Shown: one piece after another, positions 53,127 through 61,978 of the stretch
Layout: the number at the start of each line of letters is the position of its first letter
Position numbering within the stretch: position 1 is the first letter of the stretch
DNA from: Rhodocyclaceae bacterium
GTDB taxonomy: Bacteria; Pseudomonadota; Gammaproteobacteria; Burkholderiales; Rhodocyclaceae
Length of the DNA: 63,786 nucleotides
Direction: 5' to 3'
NCBI GenBank assembly: GCA_028714035.1
Contig: JAQTNA010000024.1
Span: forward strand, 1 to 63,786
Made by a program: the position numbers and the translations under genes
Notes under the pieces: generated by a model
Seen by the model: only the letters and a program-made list of their open reading frames with translations
What the model was told of the DNA's origin: nothing
Databases searched by the model: none

Positions 53127-54329
53127 ATGATCCATAGCGCGATTCGACCGAACCAGAGGGACGCCCCTTTCCGGGTCTACTCGGAAATCCTGCTTGGCGT
53201 GACCGGGGTGGCGCTCGGCCTGATCCTGCTGCTCAATTATCTGGTTGACCCGTATTTGACCCATCAATGGGATTCCCCGTTGTTGCAGCGCTTACGCCCA
53301 TCCTGGGAGAAAAATTCCCCCTGGGGAAAAACCTACGCGGTGGCCAGGTTCCGCCCGGAAGTCCTGTACCTGGGCAATTCCAGAACCGAGGCAGGACTGT
53401 CTCCCGCCTATCCTGCCTTTGCCGGAAAAAAGGTGTTCAATGCCGGAATTTCCGGCGCGACTCTCGCCGACGTGATCGTCATGGCCCGGCATGCTTTGGC
53501 CCACAGCCATGTCTCCACCGTGGTCTGGGGTTTGGATTACTGGAGTTTCTCGACAGAATCCGGGAATACTTCTTTCGACCGGAGTATTGTCGGCGGAGGT
53601 CGCTTCTATTTCCTGTGGCGAACCTTGCTTGACGCGAAACGGGCACTGTCAGTGGACATGACAAGAGACTCTGTGAGGACCCTGCTCGGAACCTCCGCCA
53701 AGGTTTGCCGCTCCAGTCTTGCGTCTTATGGCCAGCGGGATCGGGCCTGCTCAGTCGGAAACCTCCAGGACAGGGGAGGGGCAGCCAGGGGACTTGAATC
53801 GGACATCAAGGCCTTTTCTCATCCCAAGCCCATAACCGCCGCGGCAATGCAGGAATTCGACTCTGCCATTGCCGAACTGTGTGCCGCGGGCGTTCAGGCT
53901 CGACTCTACATTTCCCCCACCCATGCCACCATGGTGGAGTCCCTGTTCCGCACGGAAAATTGGGCCAGAGTGGGTGCCTGGGAGGAATCGCTGGCAAACC
54001 GGGTTGCCATGGCACGCCGCTCCGGTTGCGACATTCGCCTGTTCGATTTCTCGGGCTTCAACAGCATTAACAGCGAACCGATTCCCCAACAGACCGGCAA
54101 GGACATGTCCAACTTCTGGGAGGCCTCCCACTTCCGTGAAAACGTCGGCAACCTGGTGCTGGACAGGCTATTCGGGGCGGAACACTCCGGCCTGCCGGCA
54201 GACTTCGGCGTTGAACTCGAACCGGGCATGATGCCCGGGCACATGAAGCACATGGAAGAAGCCCGGCGGCGATATCAGGAGTCCCAAGCCGCGGCCGCCG
54301 AACTGGTAAGGCAACTGGTGGCACCCTGA
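53127..54329 (+). CDS. Membrane-anchored SGNH-like (AlgJ/AlgX-type) protein
   Basis: A 400-residue protein with one N-terminal span (ILLGVTGVALGLILLLNYLV). A periplasmic SGNH-hydrolase-like domain follows: YLGNSRTEAGLSP with Ser in a GNSR block, and a late FWEASHFRENVG that could bring Asp/His. It is paired with the MBOAT protein, six bases downstream, as is common for O-acetylation systems in which MBOAT passes acyl groups across the membrane and an SGNH partner attaches them. Catalytic residues are not fully certain. It converges on the flippase gene. Confidence 0.72.
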   Translation: MIHSAIRPNQRDAPFRVYSEILLGVTGVALGLILLLNYLVDPYLTHQWDSPLLQRLRPSWEKNSPWGKTYAVARFRPEVLYLGNSRTEAGLSPAYPAFAGKKVFNAGISGATLADVIVMARHALAHSHVSTVVWGLDYWSFSTESGNTSFDRSIVGGGRFYFLWRTLLDAKRALSVDMTRDSVRTLLGTSAKVCRSSLASYGQRDRACSVGNLQDRGGAARGLESDIKAFSHPKPITAAAMQEFDSAIAELCAAGVQARLYISPTHATMVESLFRTENWARVGAWEESLANRVAMARRSGCDIRLFDFSGFNSINSEPIPQQTGKDMSNFWEASHFRENVGNLVLDRLFGAEHSGLPADFGVELEPGMMPGHMKHMEEARRRYQESQAAAAELVRQLVAP

Positions 54330-54343
54330 CACCCCACCGGCGT

Positions 54344-55846
54344 TCAGGTCTGGCCGACTCTGCTGAACGGCCAAAAGCCGAGGCGGGTATGGGAAACGCC
54401 CAGGTCCATCAATGTCTGCCGTATCTCGGCAAGCCCTGCCTTGTCCGCGTAGGCGATCCAGAATACATAGGTAACGATGCCGGCCGCGATCTCGGCAACA
54501 AGCATGAGGGTGACGGGCAAACCCGCCAGCACGACGAGTTCGCGCAGTATCATGACTACGCCACCCATCACCAGCGCCCCGGTAAGAACCCGCAGCAGGT
54601 CCCGATAGTAGTCCATCCGGCGCATCCCCGTGACCCGGCAGACTTCACCCAGGAGCCGAGTGGAAAGAAGCGGATAAACGATCACCCAGACCAGCGCGAC
54701 ACCCCGCAGTTCACCGGCCAGCGCAGCCAGAACCAGGGACAAAGGCATCACCACACCCGCCAGAGCCGTGTAGGCCGTAAGCTTTCTAGCATGCCCGGTG
54801 GATATCAGCACCTGGGACAGGAGCGGATCCACCGACTTCACCAGTCCCATCAAGCACAGCGCCTGAAACGGCAACAGCATCTCCAGCCACTTCTCGCCCA
54901 GTATCACGAGAATCAGTTCGTGGGATACCGCCATCAGGCCGATCAGAGCCGGATAGGTGACGTATGCCATTCCGCGGGTCATGCCCAGAATCACCGTGGT
55001 GAGCTTGGGCAGGTCGTTCTGCAGGCGGGAGAACACGGTCAGCGAAACATTGACTACCAGGGTCGTAACCTGACTGTTCGGAAGCGTCGCCAAGGAAAAC
55101 GCCATGTCGTAAATCCCCAGGAGGCGCGCGCCGAGCAGGCGGCCGACAATCACCTTGTCCGCATTGGAATACAAGTACCAGAAAATCCTGCTGCCCGTAA
55201 TATGTAAACCGTAAACCACCAGCGCGCTCGCCTGCCGTATCCCAAAGCGCCCCCGGGGATACCAACCCGACAGCAGGAAGTACCCGAGGCACTGTACAAC
55301 GCTTGAAGCCATGAATCCCCAGACCAGCGACCAGACTCCATTGCCCAAATAGGCGAGCACCAGGCCGAGAACGCTCTGGACAATAACGCCCAGGGTGGTG
55401 ACGGCAACGATTGCCCCGTAGCGCATGTCCTTGCGCAGGAATGCCAGCGGCACCGTGGCCGTGCCCCCAAAAAGGAATGCGATGGCAAGCACGGAGAGAA
55501 TCGGCTGAAGTTGCCGGTTACCAAAAAAATCTGCCACCAGACCGCTGCCGACAGCCAATAGCAGGGCCAGCATGGTACTCAGCATACAGGAGATGGCGAA
55601 ACAACCATTCACCTCCTCCGCCGCGAGCTTTTGCCGCTGCACGATGGCGGCGCCTATGCCCACTTCGTTGAAAAAGCCGACGAAACCGGTCACCACCATC
55701 GCCATCGCCATGAGTCCATAGTCCGCCGGAGACAGCAACCGGACCAATATCACCGTCATGACCAGTGACAATACCTTGCCCACCATGCCGCCCAACCCGA
55801 GATGGGTTATCGCCCGCACTGCCTTGGATCTAAGTTCGTCGTTCAT
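54344..55846 (-). CDS. Polysaccharide flippase (Wzx-like, MOP/PST family)
   Basis: A 500-residue membrane protein with about twelve to fourteen spans. The N-terminus (RAITHLGLGGMVGKVLSLVMTVILVRLL, in parts) and FFNEVGIGAAIVQRQ are typical of WzxC/TuaB-like flippases that move lipid-linked glycans across the inner membrane. The ATG at 55846 is preferred to 55912. It is the last gene of the minus-strand polysaccharide set and converges on the SGNH-like gene. It resembles the second flippase at 61978-63447, which suggests duplicate export or two glycans. Confidence 0.9.
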   Translation of the reverse strand: MNDELRSKAVRAITHLGLGGMVGKVLSLVMTVILVRLLSPADYGLMAMAMVVTGFVGFFNEVGIGAAIVQRQKLAAEEVNGCFAISCMLSTMLALLLAVGSGLVADFFGNRQLQPILSVLAIAFLFGGTATVPLAFLRKDMRYGAIVAVTTLGVIVQSVLGLVLAYLGNGVWSLVWGFMASSVVQCLGYFLLSGWYPRGRFGIRQASALVVYGLHITGSRIFWYLYSNADKVIVGRLLGARLLGIYDMAFSLATLPNSQVTTLVVNVSLTVFSRLQNDLPKLTTVILGMTRGMAYVTYPALIGLMAVSHELILVILGEKWLEMLLPFQALCLMGLVKSVDPLLSQVLISTGHARKLTAYTALAGVVMPLSLVLAALAGELRGVALVWVIVYPLLSTRLLGEVCRVTGMRRMDYYRDLLRVLTGALVMGGVVMILRELVVLAGLPVTLMLVAEIAAGIVTYVFWIAYADKAGLAEIRQTLMDLGVSHTRLGFWPFSRVGQT

Positions 55847-55956
55847 TGTTGGATGGTAATGGAGGCGTCTCGGAAAACAACGGGGTGCGGCCAGAATGCA
55901 AGGCGCCACCAAGCGGGAATGGCAATGTCACGTATTCGACCTCAGCGACCTGCCGG

Positions 55957-57057
55957 CTAACGAGGACCGGTTCGGGTCAGAAGTTGCCGATAGAGTTCCT
56001 CCATTTTCCCCATCCAGAAATGCTGGCTGGCCCGCGCTTCCACCAACGCACGGTTGCGTCCGGCCATCTCCTCCCGGCGCGACGGAGCATCCAGAAGCGC
56101 GAGGATGCGCCGAGCAAGCATATCCGCATCCTGCGGCGGAACCAGAAAACCATTTTCCCCGTCCACGATCCACTCGCGCAGCGAGGGCAGATCGGAGAAT
56201 ATGGGCGCCGATCCGCAAGCCATGCCTTCCAGCAGTGACATGGGTGTCCCGTCTGAGGATGGCACCGACACCGTCACATCGGCATCGGCATACAATTCCG
56301 CCATGCGCTCGTAGGGCAAGGAATCCAGGATGCGCACCGCACCTTCCAGGCCCAGCGAGCGGATCAGTTCCCGGATAGAGGCCAGGTAACTCTCCTGGCC
56401 CCGGTGGTTCTTCATGATCAGCACCGCGTCGGGTCTAACCCGGTGCACCTCGGCGAAGGCTCGCACCACCACGTCCTGGTTGTAGAGGGGGGTGAAATTG
56501 CGTGCGCTGAAGATCACCGGTCCCATACCCAGCCCCAGCTCCCGCAGGAAACCGGGGTTGCGGGCCCCGGCATGGAATACGTCGGTGTCCACACCCCATT
56601 GAATCAGCGTGACCTTGCCCTCGCAGTGAGGAAGCAGTCTCGGGATTTCCTTGACCAGATCCTCGGAGTCGCAGGTAATCAGATCGGCACGCCGCAACCC
56701 CGCGTCCAGGTTCCGGAAAACCGAAGGCGGGAATTCGTGTACCCGGTATATGTCAGAGCCCCAGGCACTGACCACCAGAGGGCGATTCTTCCAGACGCTG
56801 GCAAAGGGATAGGCGAAACCGGCCCAGTGGACATGGACGATGTCCGGATTCAGGCGTGCCAGCAGCCAGCGCAGGCGCAGAAGCCTCAGCCGATAGTAAC
56901 GATCGTCAATGGTGGCCTCAAACTGCCTTACCCCCGCCGGATATTCCCCGAGTTCGGCCTGGGAAAGAACGCTGACGTCGTGGCCCGTGCGGGCGAAATA
57001 GCCGGCCCAGCGCTCCAGGTGTACGTGGTCGGCCCAACCGAAATAACAGATGCGCAT
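55957..57057 (-). CDS. GT4-family glycosyltransferase
   Basis: A 366-residue two-domain (GT-B) glycosyltransferase. The N-terminal half has HVHWAGFAYPFA and VVSAWGSDIY; the C-terminal half has the nucleotide-sugar site EGMACGSAPIFSDLPSLREWIVDGENGFLVPP with the conserved E-x7-E-like spacing. It transfers a sugar to a growing lipid-linked glycan on the cytoplasmic side. Donor and linkage cannot be predicted. It lies 19 bp after the DegT-type gene, in the same operon. Confidence 0.92.
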   Translation of the reverse strand: MRICYFGWADHVHLERWAGYFARTGHDVSVLSQAELGEYPAGVRQFEATIDDRYYRLRLLRLRWLLARLNPDIVHVHWAGFAYPFASVWKNRPLVVSAWGSDIYRVHEFPPSVFRNLDAGLRRADLITCDSEDLVKEIPRLLPHCEGKVTLIQWGVDTDVFHAGARNPGFLRELGLGMGPVIFSARNFTPLYNQDVVVRAFAEVHRVRPDAVLIMKNHRGQESYLASIRELIRSLGLEGAVRILDSLPYERMAELYADADVTVSVPSSDGTPMSLLEGMACGSAPIFSDLPSLREWIVDGENGFLVPPQDADMLARRILALLDAPSRREEMAGRNRALVEARASQHFWMGKMEELYRQLLTRTGPR

Positions 57058-57076
57058 CTCGCCGTCCTCTCCGGGC

Positions 57077-58222
57077 TCAGTTCTGCGCCGACAGGGCCAG
57101 GCTCAGGCTGGCGCAGACATGCTCCACCTGGGCATCGTTCATGCTGGGAAAGAGCGGCAGGGTAAGCGTCCGCGCACCGATGTCGTGGGTCAGGGGCACA
57201 TGGGGGCTGGGGCCCAGACCAGCGGCCACATAGGCGCTGAAGCTATCCACCGGTCGGTAATGTATGCTGGTCTGCACACCCGCTTCCTTCATGGCTTGCA
57301 TGATCGCGACACGGTTTGCTCCGGTCGGCAGCAGCACCGGCATGATGTGAAACGCCGGCTCCCCCCGCGAGCGGGAGAACGGGACCTGCAAACCGGGTAT
57401 TGCGCAAAGCAGCTCCCGGTACCGGGCCACATGTGCGGCACGGCGGCGATTGCTCTCCGGCAAACGTTCGAGCTGACAAAGCCCCAGTGCCGCATTCAGC
57501 TCACTCATGCGATAGTTGTACCCTAGCTCCACCACGTCGTAGGAGAAGGCGTGGCCCTTGTGGCGTTCCAGCGTGAGCGTGGTCATGCCGTGGGAACGGG
57601 TGCGGCGCAGGAGCTCCGCCAGGTCGTCCCGATCCGTCGTGACCATGCCCCCCTCGCCGGTGGTCATGTTCTTGTTCGAGAAGAAGCTAAAGCAGCCGAC
57701 ATCACCCCAGGCGCCCATAGCGCGGCCTTCCAGGCTTGCACCGGGTGCGTGGGCCACATCCTCCACCACGGGAATGCCCCGCTGCCGCGCCAGGGCCGTG
57801 ATGCCGGGCATGTCACAGGGATAACCCGCGTAATGCACGACAATGATGGCTCGGCTGTGATCCGTCAGCAGCGGTTCAATGCTGGCGGCGGACAGATTCC
57901 ATTCGTCCAGAGAGCTTACGTCGGCGAAGACCGGCGTGGCACCGCAGTAGCGAACGGCGTTGGCGGTGGCAACGAAGGTGAGAGCCGGCACGATCACCTC
58001 GTCGCCCGGGCCGATGCCCAACGCCATGAGAGCCAGATGCAGGGCGGCAGTGCAGTTGCTGACGGCCAGCGCGTGGCGCGAGCCGCAGAACTCGGCGAAG
58101 CGCGCCTCGAAACGGGAGGTGCGTTCGCCCATGGTCAGCCACTTTGAGCGAATCACCGAAGCGACGGCTTCCTCTTCCCGTTCGTCAAAATCGGGATCAA
58201 AAAGGGGAATCTGCCAGCTCAT
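57077..58222 (-). CDS. DegT/DnrJ/EryC1-family sugar aminotransferase (first copy)
   Basis: A 381-residue PLP-dependent aminotransferase acting on NDP-keto-sugars. The lysine for PLP is in FFSNKNMTTGEGGMV, with VEDVAHAPGA and GYNYRMSELNAALG conserved. Its product would be an NDP-amino-sugar. It sits between the nucleotidyltransferase (2 bp gap) and the GT4 gene, so it likely acts on the product of the LegB-like dehydratase. Specificity is unknown. Confidence 0.93.
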   Translation of the reverse strand: MSWQIPLFDPDFDEREEEAVASVIRSKWLTMGERTSRFEARFAEFCGSRHALAVSNCTAALHLALMALGIGPGDEVIVPALTFVATANAVRYCGATPVFADVSSLDEWNLSAASIEPLLTDHSRAIIVVHYAGYPCDMPGITALARQRGIPVVEDVAHAPGASLEGRAMGAWGDVGCFSFFSNKNMTTGEGGMVTTDRDDLAELLRRTRSHGMTTLTLERHKGHAFSYDVVELGYNYRMSELNAALGLCQLERLPESNRRRAAHVARYRELLCAIPGLQVPFSRSRGEPAFHIMPVLLPTGANRVAIMQAMKEAGVQTSIHYRPVDSFSAYVAAGLGPSPHVPLTHDIGARTLTLPLFPSMNDAQVEHVCASLSLALSAQN

Positions 58223-58224
58223 CG

Positions 58225-58938
58225 CTATGCCTCCTCGGGAATGAATTCGGTGCGCCGTGCGGCGAATTCCTCGATAGCGCGGGCATAGTCGTCGGGGCGC
58301 CCCATGTCCAGCCAGTAGCCGGAGAAGGAGTAGGTAGAAACAGGCTTATTTTCCCCTAGCAGCGTCTTGACCAGGTCGGGCAAATCCCGCCGCTCCCCTT
58401 TCCTGAGGTAGCTCAGTGCTTCGGGTTGAAACACATAGATGCCCATGCTGACACGATAGTCCAGGGTGGGTTTCTCCACGTACTGGGTCACCAAGCCCGT
58501 CGGGCCGCTCTCGATGACGCCGAAATCAATCTTGACCTCGCGCACATGGGTGCCGATGGTGAGCAAGGCGCCGCTGGCACGATGGTGTTCGATCAGCAAA
58601 CGGTAGTCCAGGGTCGTCAGCGTGTCACCGTTCATCACCAGGAAGGGCTCATCCAGCCCATCAATCAAGGTGAGCGGCCCCACCGTGCCCAGGGGTTCTT
58701 CTTCCATGGAATAGTCAATGCACAGACCAAACCGGCCGCCGTCCCCGAAGAAAGCCCGCATCAATTCGGCCAGGTAGCCCACGGCCATGGTGACGCGCGT
58801 AATCCCGGCCACCTTCAACTGGCGCAACACCACCTCCAGGATCGGCATGTCGCCGATAGGCATCAGAGGCTTTGGCAAAACCGCGGTATAGGGTGCAAGC
58901 CGGGTGCCCTTGCCACCCGCCAGGATAACTGCGCGCAC
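58225..58938 (-). CDS. Sugar-1-phosphate nucleotidyltransferase
   Basis: A 237-residue nucleotidyltransferase with the signature VILAGGKGTRLAPYTAVLPK (N-terminus), VMNGDTLTTLDY (metal Asp) and VEKPTLDY. It would form an NDP-sugar from a sugar-1-phosphate and NTP. The size and lack of CBS domains set it apart from PtmE. The nucleotide and sugar cannot be read from the sequence. It is directly upstream of the DegT-type gene and 10 bp after the dehydratase, forming a compact pathway. Confidence 0.93.
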   Translation of the reverse strand: MRAVILAGGKGTRLAPYTAVLPKPLMPIGDMPILEVVLRQLKVAGITRVTMAVGYLAELMRAFFGDGGRFGLCIDYSMEEEPLGTVGPLTLIDGLDEPFLVMNGDTLTTLDYRLLIEHHRASGALLTIGTHVREVKIDFGVIESGPTGLVTQYVEKPTLDYRVSMGIYVFQPEALSYLRKGERRDLPDLVKTLLGENKPVSTYSFSGYWLDMGRPDDYARAIEEFAARRTEFIPEEA

Positions 58939-58948
58939 GGCGACTCCT

Positions 58949-59923
58949 TCAGATGTTGTAGATGTCTGTCTTGAAACGGTTCATGTTGTCCCGCACCCAG
59001 GAAATGGTCTGTTCCAAGCCCTGTTCCAAGGTAAACCGGGGTTGCCAGCCAACGAGGCGGTGGGCCTTTTCGGCGTTGCAGAGCAGGCGCTCCACCTCGC
59101 TTTTTTCCGGCCGCATGCGGGACTCGTCGGCCAATATCCGGGCATCGCTTCCCGTCATCTTCAGGATCAGTTGCGCCAGATCGCCGATGCTGATTTCGCG
59201 CCCCGAGCCGATGTTGAGCACCTGCCCCGTGGATTCCGGCGCCTGAGCCACTCGAACGAAGCCTTCGACCGTATCCTCGACATAATTCAGGTCACGGGTT
59301 GGCGTAAGGGAACCGAGGCGAATGTCCTTGCCCGCCAGGGCCTGGCTGATGATGGTGGGAATGACCGCCCGGGCAGACTGGCGGGGACCGAAGGTGTTGA
59401 ACGGACGGACGATGGCAACGGGGAGGCCGAAAGAGCGCCAGTAACTCTCGGCGATCATGTCGGCGCCGATCTTGCTGGCGGAGTACGGGCTTTGCCCCTG
59501 GAGCGGATGCTTCTCGTCTATGGGCACGTATTGGGCCGTGCCGTAACACTCGCTGGTGGAGGTGTGCACCACCTTGTCCACGCCGTGTTCCCGGCAGGCC
59601 TGCATGACGTTCACCGCCCCCAGGACGTTGGTCGTTACGTAGTTCTGGGGCGCCACGTAGGAATACGGAATGGCGATTAAGGAGGACAAATGGTAGACGG
59701 TCCGGCACCCCTTCACAGCCGCGGACACGGAGAATGGATCCTGGATGTCCCCCGTCACGACCTCGACGTGCGCCATGACGTCCTTGCTGGCCAGTTCCAG
59801 CAGTCCCCAGTCGTTGCGCGAGTTGTAATGCAGGAAGGCACGCACCTCTGCGCCATCGCGCACCAGACGCTCCACCAGATGGCTGCCGATGAACCCCCCG
59901 GCGCCGGTAACAAGCACTTTCAT
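58949..59923 (-). CDS. NAD-dependent sugar epimerase/dehydratase (LegB-like)
   Basis: A 324-residue extended-SDR protein. NAD-binding is GAGGFIGSHL, the catalytic triad is in STSECYG and PYSASKIGAD (YxxxK). Sequence near the N-terminus (VRAFLHYNSRNDWGLLELA) resembles the LegB-type 4,6-dehydratases of legionaminic-acid pathways. Dehydration at C4/C6 would create a 4-keto-6-deoxy sugar for the adjoining aminotransferase. Other leg genes (synthase, hydrolysing epimerase, CMP transferase) are not in this window, so an identical product is not claimed. Confidence 0.85.
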   Translation of the reverse strand: MKVLVTGAGGFIGSHLVERLVRDGAEVRAFLHYNSRNDWGLLELASKDVMAHVEVVTGDIQDPFSVSAAVKGCRTVYHLSSLIAIPYSYVAPQNYVTTNVLGAVNVMQACREHGVDKVVHTSTSECYGTAQYVPIDEKHPLQGQSPYSASKIGADMIAESYWRSFGLPVAIVRPFNTFGPRQSARAVIPTIISQALAGKDIRLGSLTPTRDLNYVEDTVEGFVRVAQAPESTGQVLNIGSGREISIGDLAQLILKMTGSDARILADESRMRPEKSEVERLLCNAEKAHRLVGWQPRFTLEQGLEQTISWVRDNMNRFKTDIYNI

Positions 59924-59990
59924 CTATTGGACTCCCAAAGGCCCCCAGCCTGGACAGGCCCGGCCCTGTTGCACTACGTACTCAGAATAT

Positions 59991-60677
59991 TCAGTTCCCA
60001 AAACGAGGCGTGGAGGCCTTGGCCGGAGAACCCGAGATAATGGTGTTGGGCTTGAACCGCCCCCCATTAAGGATGGAGTTTGGCGCAATAAAGCATTCCT
60101 CGGAAACATAGACGCCCGGCAAAATGACCACGTTCAAGGCGACCCCGGTGTTCCGCCCGATGTGCACCGGCCCCGAAACCAGACACTGCGACTCCTGCCG
60201 AACCATCGGCCCAAAACTGAACGTCCGATCTTCCGGGTGAGCCTTGGAGCGGTAATGGTGGCTGAACGCATAGACCCTGCAGCCTGCCGAAAAGCCGCAG
60301 TCGTCATCCACGAAGATGCCGGCGTCAATCCCGCTGAGGATGCACCCCGTCGCCACATGGATGTTCCTGCCGATGTGCACGAAACCTGACTTTCCCTGAA
60401 ATCCGTCGCAGGTCCGTACGACTTTTTCCCGCCGCGACTTGTCAATTCCCGCCAGGATCATGACATGTCGGTCAATCCAGCAATTATCACCGATCTCGAT
60501 ATATTCCGGATTGACGAAGTGCACCCCTACATCAATGATTGCCCCCTGCCCCAGGAAGCCCAACCTCTTGCGCCAGTATCGCGAACGCAGAACATTGCCC
60601 ACATCTCCGGGCAGATAAGTTATCACCATCTGCAGCAATGCAGAAGGAATAGAGATGATTTGCTTTAACCACCACAT
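59991..60677 (-). CDS. Left-handed beta-helix (hexapeptide) acyltransferase
   Basis: A 228-residue protein with repeated [LIV]GxxxxI-type hexapeptides (FVHIGRNIHVATGCILSG, VHIGRNTGVALNVVILPG in parts) and a histidine-rich active-site region FSHHYRSK. It resembles serotype-type O- or N-acetyltransferases of polysaccharide clusters. The start overlaps the end of the second DegT-type gene by 13 bp (60665-60677). It could acylate an amino sugar made by either aminotransferase. Confidence 0.85.
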   Translation of the reverse strand: MWWLKQIISIPSALLQMVITYLPGDVGNVLRSRYWRKRLGFLGQGAIIDVGVHFVNPEYIEIGDNCWIDRHVMILAGIDKSRREKVVRTCDGFQGKSGFVHIGRNIHVATGCILSGIDAGIFVDDDCGFSAGCRVYAFSHHYRSKAHPEDRTFSFGPMVRQESQCLVSGPVHIGRNTGVALNVVILPGVYVSEECFIAPNSILNGGRFKPNTIISGSPAKASTPRFGN

Positions 60678-61978
60678 GGCTCGCCTTTATTGACAGGAGC
60701 CTGCCCTGCGGGTTTGTGACCGGCTTGATCATGGTACGCCATCACCAAGCGGGCAACGTATCCGGCATCGCCAAGGCTCATTCGCGGATGGCAGGGCAGA
60801 TTCGCAACTTGGGCCACCGCGGATTCCGCCGCCGGGCACCGCCCCGCCTCGTACCCGGCATTGATCTGAGGCACGCCCAGGGGATGGACGGGCGCGGTAA
60901 ACCAGACGCCAACCTGGACGCCATGCTCACGCATGAAACGGGAGAAGGCTGCCTTGTCGTCCACCCAGAGCGGCCAACGAACATAATTCGCCTCGCAGCC
61001 GTCCTGCGGCGGGAAGTACCTCACTCCGGCCGGCGCCAGAATTCTGACGTATTCCATGGCAATGGCATGGCGACGGGCAAGGTTTCGGGAAAACCGGCGC
61101 AGCTGCGCCAATGCCACGCGGGCTTGCCCGGAGGAAAACCTCTGATAAAAAACGTCCGGCAAACGGCATGCCATTTCCTCGTCGGTCGTGACCGGGCCAT
61201 GCATCAGCCCGAGGCGGGACAGATAATAACCTATGGGGTCACCCCAGCGACTGCTGACCGGCCCTTGCAAGGCCGCGAGGTAGGCCAGGTAAACCAGCAT
61301 CCGGCGCTCCTGCCCCACAGATGGCCGAATACATCGAGCCTGAAAGTTGACGAGGCGGCTGGCAGTTTCGCCATCCCGGCTATAGGCGACGCCGCCGGCT
61401 CCGGTACTGATGATCTTGGTTTGCTCGCTGCTGAAGAACGCCGCGTCTCCCTGGGTACCCACCAGTTCCCCGCCGTAGCGGGCGCCAAGGGCATGGGTAC
61501 AATCCTCAATGATCTTCAGACCATGCCGGTCCGCCAACTTGCGGAACGGTTCCAGGGGTTCCGGCAGTCCAAAGGTGTGCTGAACGACGATGGCCCGGGT
61601 TGCCGCGGTGATCTTTCGTGCCACATCCTCGGGATCCAGGTTGAGCGTGTCCGGTTGGATATCGGCATAAACCGGCCTGGCGCCACTGAATATGATCGGG
61701 TTGGGCACCGCGACGCAGGTATACCCGGGAATGATGACCTCGTCCCCTGCACCAATGGAAAAGGCGTCAAGGATCGCCGCCAGAGCGACGCGTCCGGCAG
61801 AAAAGCTGACGGCCCGCCCGCCGCCCAGGACGGCGGCGAACTCGGCCTCGTAGGCGGCCATGGGGCCATCGCCGGACGGCAGGACGAGGCTGAGCAGGAT
61901 GGTAGGAATGTCGGCCCAGGTGTTGGCGCTCATCAGGCCGATCGTGCGCCTGCTTCCCGGGGCCTCAATGTTCCTCAT
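60665..61978 (-). CDS. DegT/DnrJ/EryC1-family sugar aminotransferase (second copy)
   Basis: A 437-residue PLP-dependent aminotransferase. The PLP lysine motif is FFSSEQTKIISTGAGGVA and the sugar-binding region includes YTCVAVPNPIIFSGARPVYADI. It is distinct from the copy at 57077 and longer, with an extended C-terminus. The start is the ATG at 61978, overlapping the flippase stop by one base (TGATG); a second Met 15 codons on is also possible. Overlap with the acyltransferase suggests they act together. Confidence 0.88.
   Translation of the reverse strand: MRNIEAPGSRRTIGLMSANTWADIPTILLSLVLPSGDGPMAAYEAEFAAVLGGGRAVSFSAGRVALAAILDAFSIGAGDEVIIPGYTCVAVPNPIIFSGARPVYADIQPDTLNLDPEDVARKITAATRAIVVQHTFGLPEPLEPFRKLADRHGLKIIEDCTHALGARYGGELVGTQGDAAFFSSEQTKIISTGAGGVAYSRDGETASRLVNFQARCIRPSVGQERRMLVYLAYLAALQGPVSSRWGDPIGYYLSRLGLMHGPVTTDEEMACRLPDVFYQRFSSGQARVALAQLRRFSRNLARRHAIAMEYVRILAPAGVRYFPPQDGCEANYVRWPLWVDDKAAFSRFMREHGVQVGVWFTAPVHPLGVPQINAGYEAGRCPAAESAVAQVANLPCHPRMSLGDAGYVARLVMAYHDQAGHKPAGQAPVNKGEPCGG

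Noticed and set aside
58949-59923. Calling a full legionaminic-acid pathway
   Set aside because: Only the dehydratase resembles LegB; synthase, hydrolysing epimerase and CMP-transferase are absent from the window.
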